Shown: piece after piece, positions 46,188 to 55,307 of the stretch | Layout of the letters: each line of letters starts with the position of its first letter | Position numbering within the stretch: the first letter of the stretch is position 1 | DNA from: Shewanella polaris | Lineage (GTDB): Bacteria > Pseudomonadota > Gammaproteobacteria > Enterobacterales > Shewanellaceae | Direction: 5' to 3' | DNA length: 64,000 bases | Assembly (NCBI RefSeq): GCF_006385555.1 | Contig: NZ_CP041036.1 | Location: forward strand, 2,232,001 to 2,296,000 | Notes under the pieces: generated by a model | Database searches by the model: none | The model's input: the letters and a program-made list of their open reading frames with translations, nothing else | What the model was told of the DNA's origin: nothing | Position numbers and translations under genes: made by a program

Positions 46188-47831
46188 TCAGATCAAAAAC
46201 CACAAAATAAGCAATAAAACGATACATAAAACCACAGAATCTAGAAGCTGCGGTGCTTTAATTAGATACAAGATGTCATCGATTTTCGATAACAATTTAA
46301 TCCATCTGGGTCGATATTGATCCAATACGTTAACTCGTTTATCTATCGCTTTGGCCGCTCTTCTGCCACTTTCAACAGCACCTTCAATACTCCAGACTTG
46401 AGCCTGAGTCTTAGTGTGGGCTCCGGCCAAGAATAGATTAAACACTGGTGTTTTTTGAGATGGCATAAATGCTTGAGTGTTGGTGGTGTTTACCCACTTT
46501 GGCTGTAGCGGCGTTATTCCATCACAGGAAAAGTGCCATTCATGCCACACTTCAACTTTTTCAATTGTAAAATCTTTCAACTCTTTGCCGTCATTCGCTT
46601 GTTTAATCAATTGATTTAGTGCACCGCAACTCAAGATTTGAGCCTTCACTTCTTCGATAAATTCTTCTTTGGTGCAGAGATTGACTGGCTTATGGAATAT
46701 CCTCCCAGGGAAGCCGCCAATACAAGATGTGCCAGTCCAAAGAGATTTGATGTTTTGCCCCAAATCCACATCCTTGTCCCAAACTTGTTCTTCGGCGAAC
46801 ACGGTCAAATTAAATTCTGAATCACTGATCACCGCTGCAGTCCGCTTTCGAGGAAGTTTGATTTCGTCTGAAAATGCTAACCGAAAAGAGACTTGAGTGT
46901 GTGGGCCGTCTTGAACAAGCGGTGTAAACAATTTTAATTCTTCTTGCCGCTCAAGCGCGGGAGTTTTACTTAAAATATCAACCATCAAGTAAGGATTGAT
47001 GGCCACAATATAAATATCGCCTTGGATCTCCTCATCACCGACAAAAGCGGAGACTATTTTGCTGCCGTCGAACACTAATTTGGTGAGCGGTTTCTGCCAA
47101 TAGAATTTCACGCCCTTGTGTGCAAGGTATTTAACCCAAGGATTGAACCAGTATTCACTACTGGGCCCTTTTAGGAGCAGCCAACCGTCTCCGGCGCCTT
47201 GCTGCCATGCGGGTCCATCTTGATCAGATTTATGCTGGTGCGCAGGCTTTGTCGTAAATTGCTTTCTAAAAAAATTCCCTGCGGTGTGCAGTGACACGTT
47301 GGACCAATCTGAGCCAATCCAAGGACCGAAACAAGAACGCCACGCGTTATAACTTTGCACGCTAAGCATAGGTTTCCAAGCCTGAGCCGCATTCACCTTG
47401 GCATATGCCACATGGCTTCGATGATTTGAGGTCCAAGTCTTTAACATTAAATAGCACGCTCTGGTAAACTCCCAATTGCTCATGCCAAACATCTTGTTAA
47501 TACTTTTAAATCCCTTATCGTAAAATTGCGCCTGACCAGCATCTGGGAATATGCCAAAATCAATGGGCCGAGACAGGGCCGAATCATAAACGCTGCCCTC
47601 TTCATTGAATGGAATTTTTTTCATCAAATCAAAAACATTATGGTACCAAGGTCCCATGCCGTGCCAAGAATACTCGGTCGGTATATTGTCGTGACTAAGG
47701 CGTGAACTTCTGAAGAATCCCCCCGGCTCATCAGCCGTTTCATAAACTGAAACAAGATACCCCAGTTCGGCCAGCTCATGTGCGGCGCTTAATCCGGCAA
47801 TGCCAGCCCCAAATATAACGACAGATTTCAT
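46188..47831 (-). CDS. FAD-dependent oxidoreductase with C-terminal membrane anchor
   Basis: A 547-residue flavoprotein of the amine oxidase / phytoene desaturase / hydroxysqualene dehydroxylase superfamily. VVIFGAGIAGLSAAHEL with the acidic residue in SVYETADEPGG binds FAD at the N-terminus. LFLAGAHTKTQAQVWSIEGAVESGRRAAKA closes the site at the C-terminus. A final hydrophobic segment (VVLCIVLLLILWFLI) anchors it to the membrane. The substrate, perhaps an isoprenoid, carotenoid or lipid, cannot be told from the sequence. GGAGATAAATA precedes the start. It lies 105 bases after the APC permease on the same strand. Confidence 0.85.
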   Translation of the reverse strand: MKSVVIFGAGIAGLSAAHELAELGYLVSVYETADEPGGFFRSSRLSHDNIPTEYSWHGMGPWYHNVFDLMKKIPFNEEGSVYDSALSRPIDFGIFPDAGQAQFYDKGFKSINKMFGMSNWEFTRACYLMLKTWTSNHRSHVAYAKVNAAQAWKPMLSVQSYNAWRSCFGPWIGSDWSNVSLHTAGNFFRKQFTTKPAHQHKSDQDGPAWQQGAGDGWLLLKGPSSEYWFNPWVKYLAHKGVKFYWQKPLTKLVFDGSKIVSAFVGDEEIQGDIYIVAINPYLMVDILSKTPALERQEELKLFTPLVQDGPHTQVSFRLAFSDEIKLPRKRTAAVISDSEFNLTVFAEEQVWDKDVDLGQNIKSLWTGTSCIGGFPGRIFHKPVNLCTKEEFIEEVKAQILSCGALNQLIKQANDGKELKDFTIEKVEVWHEWHFSCDGITPLQPKWVNTTNTQAFMPSQKTPVFNLFLAGAHTKTQAQVWSIEGAVESGRRAAKAIDKRVNVLDQYRPRWIKLLSKIDDILYLIKAPQLLDSVVLCIVLLLILWFLI

Positions 47832-47935
47832 TATTTATCTCCATGATTAAAGTTCGTCCTACGGAGTGAGCCCCTACACAGCTGCATTCAGGCTGTCTCG
47901 GGTAGTTAGCACTAGAAGGTAGTATTTGGTTATTT

Positions 47936-49285
47936 TCATCCGTGGTTGTGTTTTTTTGGCTCGATCGGGTTATGTCGTAAAAATAGGATCTCAACAAGCA
48001 GAATAACCAACATGACAACACCAGCGACACCTAACACCAATGGATCGCTGTTTATCTTGATCCAGACAAAACCGGCTAGAACGATCAAGTCAAGGATAAT
48101 CGCGACCATAGGGAATGCGCGTTTAGCACCCACTTCGTCTCGCAGGTGACGTAAAACACCCCAGTGGATCGCCATGTCCATAATCAAATAAAAGATGATA
48201 CCCATGGCCGCAATCCGCGTTAGGTCAAAAAATATGGTCAACAGCAAACCTAAAATGACGGTATAAACCAGGGTGTGCTTTTGGATGCTACCGGGCATGC
48301 CAAAATGGCTGTGGGGAACGAGTTTCATATCAGTCAGCATTGCCAACATCCGGGAAACCGCAAATATACTGGCAATAACACCGCCTGCTGTTGCTATCAT
48401 GGCCAAAACAACCGTAAACCAGACCGCGTATTCGCCCAGTGCAGGCTTTGCGGCTGCAGCCAACGAGTAATTTCTTGTTTCGATGATTTGCTCGAGTGAT
48501 AAGTTACTTGCGACGCCAAAACCGACTAGCGTATAAATTACCACACAAAGACCGATGGAGATCATGATAGCTCGGCCCACATTTCGGTGAGGGTCAGTAA
48601 GCTCTGAACCACTATTGGTAATGGTGGTAAAGCCCTTAAAGGCCAAAATACCCAGCGCGGTTGCACCAATAAAACCAGCTATTGTTGCACCAGAAGTTGA
48701 GGCGTCTGGACTGACTGTTGAGAAATCGACTTCCACCGTGCCAGCTACCATTACGCCAACGATACCGAACAAAACGATACCGCCAATCTTAATAAAGCCG
48801 AGCACCGACGCGACACCTTCGATCATCTTGTTGGCGGATAAATTGATCAGAAACGCTACCAGCAATAATCCAGCACCCAGTGTCGGCACCAACACACTGC
48901 TATCATCGATTCCAAACAGCTGTAATGTATAAGTCCCAAAGGTACGCGCCAGAAAACTCTGGGCAATCACCATAGAAAAATACATCAACAGGGAATGAAA
49001 GGCGGTTGTCACCGTGCTGCCATAGGCCTTTTTTAGGTACATGGCAATCCCACCGGCGGAAGGATAAGTATTGGACAATTTTACGTAAGAGTATGCGCTG
49101 AATAACACAACCACCGCAGCCGAAAGAAAGGCCAGCGGGAAAAGACTTCCGGTCATCTGGGCCATCTGCCCCGTCAAGGCAAATATGCCAGCACCAATCA
49201 TAACGCCGGTGCCAAGCGCAACCGCACCAACTAATGTCAGACTATCTTTTTGATAATGTGACTTTTTATCTTCATGGTCATGCAT
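47936..49285 (-). CDS. APC superfamily amino acid/polyamine permease
   Basis: A 449-residue transporter with about 12 membrane segments. The start of TM1, GTGVMIGAGIFALTG, is the unwound-helix substrate motif of the APC fold, and GFTTITNSGSELTDPHRNVGRA is the TM6-loop signature. It should import or exchange an amino acid or related organic cation, driven by H+ or Na+. Substrate unknown. The C-terminus is His- and Lys-rich (EPKKHNHG), and the N-terminus is also charged (MHDHEDKKSHYQ). Linked with the FAD oxidoreductase downstream. Confidence 0.9.
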   Translation of the reverse strand: MHDHEDKKSHYQKDSLTLVGAVALGTGVMIGAGIFALTGQMAQMTGSLFPLAFLSAAVVVLFSAYSYVKLSNTYPSAGGIAMYLKKAYGSTVTTAFHSLLMYFSMVIAQSFLARTFGTYTLQLFGIDDSSVLVPTLGAGLLLVAFLINLSANKMIEGVASVLGFIKIGGIVLFGIVGVMVAGTVEVDFSTVSPDASTSGATIAGFIGATALGILAFKGFTTITNSGSELTDPHRNVGRAIMISIGLCVVIYTLVGFGVASNLSLEQIIETRNYSLAAAAKPALGEYAVWFTVVLAMIATAGGVIASIFAVSRMLAMLTDMKLVPHSHFGMPGSIQKHTLVYTVILGLLLTIFFDLTRIAAMGIIFYLIMDMAIHWGVLRHLRDEVGAKRAFPMVAIILDLIVLAGFVWIKINSDPLVLGVAGVVMLVILLVEILFLRHNPIEPKKHNHG

Positions 49286-49372
49286 ACGCCCTCCGTGATT
49301 TGTCTTTTATATAAGCAACTTTTTATCCTGCTATCCTAAAGTGCCTGTTTCAACAACGATAAAGCAAATACA

Positions 49373-49471
49373 CTAAGTTTCATCATCGAAAAAAATGTCT
49401 TTGATATGACCAATGTTGCCATCTGTAACACTGATGACATAGTCCTCTATATTGTTAACGGTGCGTAACAT
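49373..49471 (-). pseudogene. Truncated PRC-barrel gene (first 32 codons)
   Basis: ATG 49471 behind GGAGACGG opens MLRTVNNIEDYVISVTDG and NIGHIKDIFFDDET before a TAG. This equals the beginning of a PRC-barrel domain (compare MLYTLTDLQ, DGDIGQTKDFYFDD of the gene at 37179-37964). The gene was cut off after the first beta-hairpin. Confidence 0.75.
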
Positions 49472-49860
49472 AGGTACCGTCTCCTTCAAATACTAAATGT
49501 CCCAACATGAGGGCGATACAGAACTATTAAAAGGTAAAAGCGGCAACGCTGTCTGTACGCTATCAAACGTTGGTGTCATTTTCATGGGATTGACGAACGG
49601 CTCTGTGTCTATGTATCCGAGTTAGTTGCCAAATAAGGTCTATTGATGAATGTGTTAACGCACGGACACCAGACCGAAAGTTATTCTCCGTAGAAGAACC
49701 GTCGGCAATCTTGCCGACGGTTAGAAAAATGCTGGAAGAGGATATGAATACAGTCATTAAACCTTAGTTTTAGCGTTCGGTCTGACTTTGGCGTTGCTGC
49801 CGTTTAGTTGCTGCTTTGTAGTTGCATGGCGCGGGCTGACAGCGTGTCTCAGGAGATGAC
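49472..49860. other. Non-coding stretch with one strong hairpin
   Basis: No gene is supported. The inverted repeat 49697-49708 / 49711-49722 (perfect 12-base arms, CCGTCGGCAA) is G+C-rich and lacks a T-run, so it may be a repeat rather than a terminator. Confidence 0.45.
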
Positions 49861-50295
49861 CTACTTCAGTGTCGCTTGCAGGGTAATATCCTCAACTCCG
49901 GCAAGAGCCTTCGATACCGGGCAGTCACACTTTGCCGCAGCCGCAATCTCCTGAAATTTCGCCTCGTCGATGCCCGCAACCTCTGCGATCATCGTCAACG
50001 CGATGCGGTCTATAACAAAACCTTCACCTTGTTTAGCGAGACGTACGCTGGCCTTAGTGTCGATATTGGCGGTGGCAAACCCTGCCTTATCACAGGCGAA
50101 TGAAAACGCCATCGTAAAACACGCGGCATGGGCTGCGGCTAGTATCTCTTCAGGGTTAGTGCCACTTCGGTCATCCTCGAAGCGACTACCGAAGCCGTAA
50201 GGATATTGCTTCAGTGCACCAGTCTCGGTACTTATTTTACCTTGGCCTTTCTTACCTTGACCTTGCCACTGGATAGTTGCTATTTTTTCAATCAT
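49861..50295 (-). CDS. osmC: OsmC family peroxiredoxin
   Basis: A 144-residue protein of the OsmC/Ohr family. The redox cysteines sit at positions 59 (AAHAACFTMAFS) and 125 (AKCDCPVSKAL), the same as in E. coli OsmC, and GTNPEEILAAAHA is the signature before the first. It reduces organic hydroperoxides in the cytoplasm using lipoylated proteins in related systems. I start at ATG 50295 (MIEKIATIQW), with AGGAGA upstream, rather than at 50337, because this agrees with family length. Confidence 0.93.
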   Translation of the reverse strand: MIEKIATIQWQGQGKKGQGKISTETGALKQYPYGFGSRFEDDRSGTNPEEILAAAHAACFTMAFSFACDKAGFATANIDTKASVRLAKQGEGFVIDRIALTMIAEVAGIDEAKFQEIAAAAKCDCPVSKALAGVEDITLQATLK

Positions 50296-50650
50296 GGTCT
50301 GTCTCCTAAATATCAAATTTCTCAAGAAGGGTTTCACTTTTTGACAGTAATGGTAATTATTCCCTTGTTATTAAAGCATTTATAGCTTATCTGATTACCA
50401 TAAGCCGGTTGTCACAAACAGATGTAATCTGGTCAGTTTCGGCGCTAAGGATTGGGTAAACTGAGACGACTTATACTTTCAATGTATGTCAGTCTGGACT
50501 TGGCCATAGGTATTCGTCTGTGCGATATCCAACAGATGTGACGGCTGCAAAGGCGCTAATCTGATTACGTAAAATAGCGCAGGGTCGTTGCAGAATCTCA
50601 TGTTCCAATCGAAGACATGCTTCTCAACTTCACCTCTGTACACTTTCGTT
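50296..50650. other. Spacer between osmC and the DsbA-like gene
   Basis: About 355 bases. A 63-codon minus-strand frame at 50479-50670 overlaps the DsbA-like stop and looks unconvincing. I see nothing else. Confidence 0.35.
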
Positions 50651-51316
50651 TCAGCACCAACTTGCCTCATCTGTTGGATGCTTCAAAAGCTCTTCAATAT
50701 TAGCAAGAATTACGCCGAAACCTATGTTGCCATACAATGTTTGACGCCCACCATCAAGGACATATGAAGGACTACCGTTAATGCCTTGACTCTTTGATTT
50801 TTGATAATCACCCATTAAAGATGCCATAGCAGAGCCATCACCAATGCTGGTATTGATGGTGTTTAGGTCTAGTCCATTGGCGTTAACTAAATCACAGAGG
50901 ACTTCAAGGTTGCCAATATCCAAGCCATCAACAAAAAATGCGGTTCGAAATGTTAGCGCCATATCGATACTTTTCTTTTTATCATAAGTAATCTCTACCG
51001 CTTTAAGCATCAAATGCGCATTGGCTGAAGTAGTGGGTCTAACTTGCGTCCATACTTTTGGGTTTATATAGGCATATTCAAAGGCAGATGCTGACTGTTG
51101 TATGTGCTCAGCAAAGCCAATAAACCCGCCTTTTGATTGCCATTGAGTGTTTATTTTTGTCGGTACATCACCAAAAACGTCAACGTAGTAACATTTAAGT
51201 TCGATTTTGTGCCCCAATTTTTTATTAAGTTCATCAACACGTTTCTGAGCAATCCAAGCCCAGACACAAAGAATGTCAGTGTAATAATCTATGATTAAGG
51301 TTTTATCCATTGGCAT
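50651..51316 (-). CDS. DsbA family (FrnE / HCCA-isomerase-like) protein
   Basis: A 221-residue protein with the thioredoxin fold plus helical insert of the DsbA superfamily. The start IIDYYTDILCVWAWIAQKR has CVWA where disulfide oxidoreductases have CxxC, so only the first cysteine of the pair remains. GINGSPSYVLDGGRQTLYGNIGF is the cis-proline region near the end. This pattern is usual for glutathione-dependent isomerase-like or FrnE-like members, cytoplasmic since no signal peptide exists. AAGGAGTGAC precedes the first ATG; the ATG at 51310 is equally possible. Confidence 0.85.
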   Translation of the reverse strand: MPMDKTLIIDYYTDILCVWAWIAQKRVDELNKKLGHKIELKCYYVDVFGDVPTKINTQWQSKGGFIGFAEHIQQSASAFEYAYINPKVWTQVRPTTSANAHLMLKAVEITYDKKKSIDMALTFRTAFFVDGLDIGNLEVLCDLVNANGLDLNTINTSIGDGSAMASLMGDYQKSKSQGINGSPSYVLDGGRQTLYGNIGFGVILANIEELLKHPTDEASWC

Positions 51317-51421
51317 GTCACTCCTTCATCTGAGGATCTTTAATCGCACGGTACGATAACGTCAGAACTTCAAATCATGTCATCAGCCAATCTGACTGTC
51401 TGTGCGACTGCGTACATACAC

Positions 51422-51667
51422 TTATTTACAGGCATTTCTACGCCATTGTATGTATATAAGCGTGTAGATAAACGGCACAACTTTGTCATCTATTGAGCAA
51501 TACTCAATAGATGACATAGTGCTGAAAAAGGAAGTGTTTTTGTCGCGACTGTCGATAAACTTGTTAGCAAGTTCAACCAAACAAATACTACTATGTTTGT
51601 CCTTATAGGCATCAATACTCGAAGTATCAACCGGCGTAAAACCAATGAGGCGGTAAACTGCAAACAA
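51422..51667 (-). pseudogene. Possible decayed small membrane-protein gene
   Basis: The frame reads LTLFAVYRLIGFTPVDTSSIDAY and so on to SSICLVELANKFIDSRDKN, with coding-like composition but no good start. In the other frame just upstream, SLLIALIAGIAHFV would make a membrane segment. A frameshift in a small gene would explain both. A perfect 14-base inverted repeat (51484-51497 / 51503-51516) lies inside. Confidence 0.3.
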
Positions 51668-51724
51668 AGTGAGCGATGCCCGCGATGAGTGCGATAAGCA
51701 ACGAAGTTAACGGGCGGAGAGCAT

Positions 51725-51745
51725 AAAAAAGCCATTCAATGGCTT
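51725..51745 (-). terminator. Terminator-like hairpin, minus strand
   Basis: On the minus strand AAGCCAT-TGA-ATGGCTT is followed by TTTTT. No intact gene ends here, so it may have served a gene now lost between this point and the UvrA-type gene. Confidence 0.6.
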
Positions 51746-51986
51746 AATAAATCAGCGATTTCCCTAGCGGTAAAACGCCGTTTTATTGGCGTTTTCATCG
51801 CGATATTGCCTGCCGTAATCATAATTAATAGGTTGTGCCATGTTATCGTGATGTTATTACACCCAACCGTTCATGTAGATACATACAAGCTATGGTAAAT
51901 TTACACTCACCTTGCATTCGCTATTATCTTGTTGTTTTAATTTGGTAAACACATCAAAACCTATGACAGAGAAAAACTGAAATTGA

Positions 51987-52265
51987 AACCAAGGCATCAT
52001 TTATGCGAAAGCAAATCGCACTCAGATAGCACGTGAACAGACCAATTTAAACACGTTTCCTGCGGATCTACAGTCGGTGTCTATTTTTATGTACGGATCG
52101 CCTGGGGCTGGCAAAAAAAAGCTTCAAAAACGTTTATTGACATGTTTGATGATACGGGAACTATTAGGCTGGCCCCAAATCAGCTAAGAGTCTTTTTTCA
52201 AGAGTACACTGGTCAAAATTTATGCCTATTTCAGAAAGCTGTCAGCTTTATTATTGCGCGACCCC
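51987..52265 (+). pseudogene. Zeta-toxin-like P-loop kinase fragment, frameshifted
   Basis: One frame reads IYAKANRTQIAREQTNLNTF and SVSIFMYGSPGAGKK, a Walker A loop. Within a run of eight A (52113-52120) the frame changes and goes on as ASKTFIDMFDDTG, TIRLAPNQLRVFFQEYTGQN and LFQKAVSFIIAR. The order P-loop, then a short strand with an acidic residue, then the REIIPGYTG-like segment, is that of the zeta toxin / PezT kinase family, which phosphorylates UDP-N-acetylglucosamine. The gene is truncated at both ends and frameshifted. Confidence 0.65.
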
Positions 52266-52289
52266 TAGTTTGCCACGACAGGCAGTCGC

Positions 52290-54848
52290 TCAGGTGGTAG
52301 AGATGCACTGGGCCAAGTAAGGCGCCGTTCGGCTCGCCGGGTGGGCGGCCACAGCATGGGGCGTGCCAGCGACCACTATACCGCCTCCCTTGTCACCGCC
52401 TTCAGGGCCGATATCAATAACCCAGTCGGCGGCGGCAACCACGTCCATGTCGTGTTCGACCACGATCACGGTATTGCCGGCATCGACAAGCCGGTTGAGC
52501 TGGGCGAGCAGCAATAGCACGTCGGCAGGATGCAGCCCTGTTGTGGGCTCGTCGAGAATGTACAGCGTATGGCCGCGGCGTGCCCGCTGCAGCTCGGTCG
52601 CGAGCTTGATGCGTTGCGCCTCTCCTCCGGAAAGCTCGGTGGCGGGTTGGCCGAGTCGTAGGTAGCCGAGCCCCACCTCACTAAGGGTTTTAAGGCTGCG
52701 CAATGCCGAGGGTACATCGGCGAGAAACACCATTGCCGCATCCACTGTAAGCCCAAGCACCTCGGCTATATTCTTGTTACAGTATGTCACCTCGAGGGTC
52801 TCAGGGTTGTACCGCGTGCCACCGCAGTCGGGACAGGGCGAGTAACTGCCAGGTAAAAAAAGCAGACCGACCGCCACAAATCCCTCGCCAAGGCAGGTCT
52901 CGCAGCGGCCACCCGGCACGTTGAACGAGAACCGGCTAGCGCCGAACTTTCGGCTCCGAGCCTCGGGGGTCGCGGCGAATGTGGTGCGCACGGCATCGAA
53001 CAGGCCTGTATAGGTGGCGAGGTTGGACCGCGGTGTGCGACCGATTGGTTTCTGGTCAACGCGCACCAGTCGATCGATCAGATCCGCGCCGTTGATCGCT
53101 TCAACCGTGGTGATTTCGACGGGTTTAGGCTCGGGTTGTTCATCCTTATCCCCGGCCACCGAGGCTGTGGATGCGTTCCCGTCACTGGGATCCAGATCAG
53201 GATGAAGGTGCAGGCCAACAGTCTCGGCAAGCACCTGGCTCACTAGAGTGGACTTGCCTGAGCCCGATACACCCGTGACCGCGGTCAGTATGCCGAGCGG
53301 AAACTCAGCGTCGAGTCCGCGTAGGTTATGGCGGGTGATACCCGTCAGGCCAAGCCAACCGAGCGGTTGTCGCAGCTCGCGTGCAGCCGGGACTGGACGC
53401 TCGCTTGCAAAGAGAAATTTTCGCGTGATCGAGGCAGGTACATCTTTGAGTCCAGCCGTAGGTCCACTGTAGAGGACCACTCCGCCCTGCTCTCCCGCAT
53501 GCGGGCCGACGTCGATGACCCAGTCGGCACGGCGTACCACGTCCATATTGTGTTCCACGATAAAAACTGAGTTACCACTAGATTTGAGCTCGTCGAGTAC
53601 GGCTAGGAGCGGCTCGGCATCGGCCGGGTGAAGCCCAGCGGAAGGCTCGTCGAGTACGTAGATTACGCCAAAAAGCCCAGAGCGCAGCTGGGTGGCTATG
53701 CGCAGCCGCTGCATTTCACCAGGAGAGAGCGTGGGTGTTGCGCGGCCTAGACTTAGGTATCCGAGGCCGAGATCGAGCAACACGTCGAGGCGGCGAGTGA
53801 GATCCTTGGTGATAGTCGCTCCCGGGGTATTGGCGGCCGCCGGACGGTCAAGCACGTGGCGAAGCTCGGTGAGCGACAAGCTGTTGAGCTCGGCTATGGT
53901 GCGGCCGTTAAAGGTAACGGCGAGTGCTTCGCTGCGCAGTCCGCTGCCCGCGCATATTAAGCATGGTCCAGATTCAACATATTTCAGTACACGGTTACGC
54001 ACCGAAGCGCTTTTTGAATCGGCGAGCGTGTGCATCACATAACTCTGCGCGCTCCAGAACTTCCCCTTGTAAGGCCGGGGCCGTTCTCGCTCCGGCATGA
54101 TGTCGACAACGGGTTGTTCCTCGGTGAACAAGATCCAATCGCGATCGGCGCGGGACAGCTGTTCCCAAGGTATGTCCACATCATGGCCGAGCGCAGTGAG
54201 GATGTCGCGCAAGTTCTTACCCTGCCACGCCCCAGGCCAAGCCGTAACGGCGCCTTCGCGAATGCTCAGTGAAGGGTCGAGCACCAGCGATGCCTCGGTG
54301 ACTGTGTGCGCGGTTCCGAGTCCCTGGCATTTAGGGCAAGCGCCCATGGCGGTGTTGGGTGAAAAGGAGTCCGACTCGAGACGCAAAGCTCCATCAGGGT
54401 AAATACCTGTACGGGAATAAAGCATCCGCAGAGAATTCGAGAGAGTGGTGACTGTGCCTACACTTGAGCGTGAGTTGGGTGTACCTCGGCGCTGCTGGAG
54501 TGCGACGGCTGGCGGCAATCCAGTAATTTCGTCCACCTGAGGCGTATGACCTTGCTGGATCAGACGCCGGGCGTACGGCGCGACGGACTCGAAGAAACGT
54601 CGCTGGGCCTCAGCGAAAATGGTGCCAAAAGCGAGCGAGGATTTGCCAGAGCCGGACACCCCTGTGAAAGCAACTATCGAGTCCCGGGGTAGATCCACGT
54701 CAACGTTCTGCAGGTTATTCTCTCGGGCGCCGCGCACGCGCACAAACCCCGCGGGTATGGAGTGTGAAACTGATGTTGGTGTTGGGGTGTGGCTACTGAA
54801 AGTGTCAACTGGCAAATCAAGGTTGCCACTATTCTTTGCTTTATTCAT
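52290..54848 (-). CDS. UvrA-like ABC ATPase, short (UvrA2) type
   Basis: An 852-residue excinuclease-subunit-A-like protein with two ABC modules: Walker A GVSGSGKSSLAFGT and GVSGSGKSTLVSQ, signature loops LSPGEMQRLRIATQL and LSGGEAQRIKLATEL, Walker B VIYVLDEPSAGLHP and LYILDEPTTGLHP, and zinc modules CPKCQGLG / CLICAGSG and CETCLGEG / CPDCGG. It is about 90 residues shorter than housekeeping UvrA (940), lacking most of the UvrB-binding insertion, as in UvrA2/DrrC-type proteins linked to drug tolerance. G+C is far above the surroundings, with codons rich in G/C at third positions, so recent transfer from a high-GC donor is likely. Confidence 0.92.
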   Translation of the reverse strand: MNKAKNSGNLDLPVDTFSSHTPTPTSVSHSIPAGFVRVRGARENNLQNVDVDLPRDSIVAFTGVSGSGKSSLAFGTIFAEAQRRFFESVAPYARRLIQQGHTPQVDEITGLPPAVALQQRRGTPNSRSSVGTVTTLSNSLRMLYSRTGIYPDGALRLESDSFSPNTAMGACPKCQGLGTAHTVTEASLVLDPSLSIREGAVTAWPGAWQGKNLRDILTALGHDVDIPWEQLSRADRDWILFTEEQPVVDIMPERERPRPYKGKFWSAQSYVMHTLADSKSASVRNRVLKYVESGPCLICAGSGLRSEALAVTFNGRTIAELNSLSLTELRHVLDRPAAANTPGATITKDLTRRLDVLLDLGLGYLSLGRATPTLSPGEMQRLRIATQLRSGLFGVIYVLDEPSAGLHPADAEPLLAVLDELKSSGNSVFIVEHNMDVVRRADWVIDVGPHAGEQGGVVLYSGPTAGLKDVPASITRKFLFASERPVPAARELRQPLGWLGLTGITRHNLRGLDAEFPLGILTAVTGVSGSGKSTLVSQVLAETVGLHLHPDLDPSDGNASTASVAGDKDEQPEPKPVEITTVEAINGADLIDRLVRVDQKPIGRTPRSNLATYTGLFDAVRTTFAATPEARSRKFGASRFSFNVPGGRCETCLGEGFVAVGLLFLPGSYSPCPDCGGTRYNPETLEVTYCNKNIAEVLGLTVDAAMVFLADVPSALRSLKTLSEVGLGYLRLGQPATELSGGEAQRIKLATELQRARRGHTLYILDEPTTGLHPADVLLLLAQLNRLVDAGNTVIVVEHDMDVVAAADWVIDIGPEGGDKGGGIVVAGTPHAVAAHPASRTAPYLAQCISTT

Positions 54849-55307
54849 GCTTAAAGACCCCTTAGGTTAATTCTTGTCTAGATGTGCAGGTATGATGGGA
54901 CGTGCAGAATATGATTGCTTCTACTGGCACTAATGCGGAATTCTCAGCCTATGTTGCCATTTATTTCATGGCACAATAATAACAATAATCAAGCCATATA
55001 AGGTCTAGTTTACTCAGTCTGGGTAAACAGAGTTCATGGTATGTTCTTAACCAAGAGCTTGAGATCACTATCTCCATCAAAATATTCCAATTAAAATATG
55101 CCACCCATTTTTAAGGTAACACATAACGCCTTTCGTTTTTGAGTTGCCAACACCTGCTATGATTTTCTAAACATACAGATTCAACCGAGTGATTTGAAAA
55201 ATGTTTACTCAATAGCCACAAAATGACTCATTAGTTAAAACCAAGGCAACAGAAAAGCTTGATATCAATCAAGTAGAAAATAGTTTGTGGGATTCAGAAG
55301 TGATTGT
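54849..55307. other. About 460 bases without a gene
   Basis: A+T-rich DNA again after the high-GC ATPase gene, so the transfer boundary lies close to 54860. I see no ORF or repeat of note. Confidence 0.4.

Noticed and set aside
49563..49757. 64-codon minus-strand frame
   Set aside because: It spans the perfect 12-base hairpin at 49697-49722 and lacks a ribosome-binding site.
50479..50670. 63-codon minus-strand frame after the DsbA-like gene
   Set aside because: It overlaps the end of that gene in another frame and has no start signal or recognisable motif.
51490..51735. 81-codon minus-strand frame
   Set aside because: It runs through the terminator hairpin at 51725-51745 and has an implausible composition; only a fragment may belong to a decayed gene.
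52363..54402. Several plus-strand frames of 80-116 codons opposite the UvrA2-type gene
   Set aside because: They are antisense shadows caused by high GC, rich in Arg, Ser and Pro, with no independent support.
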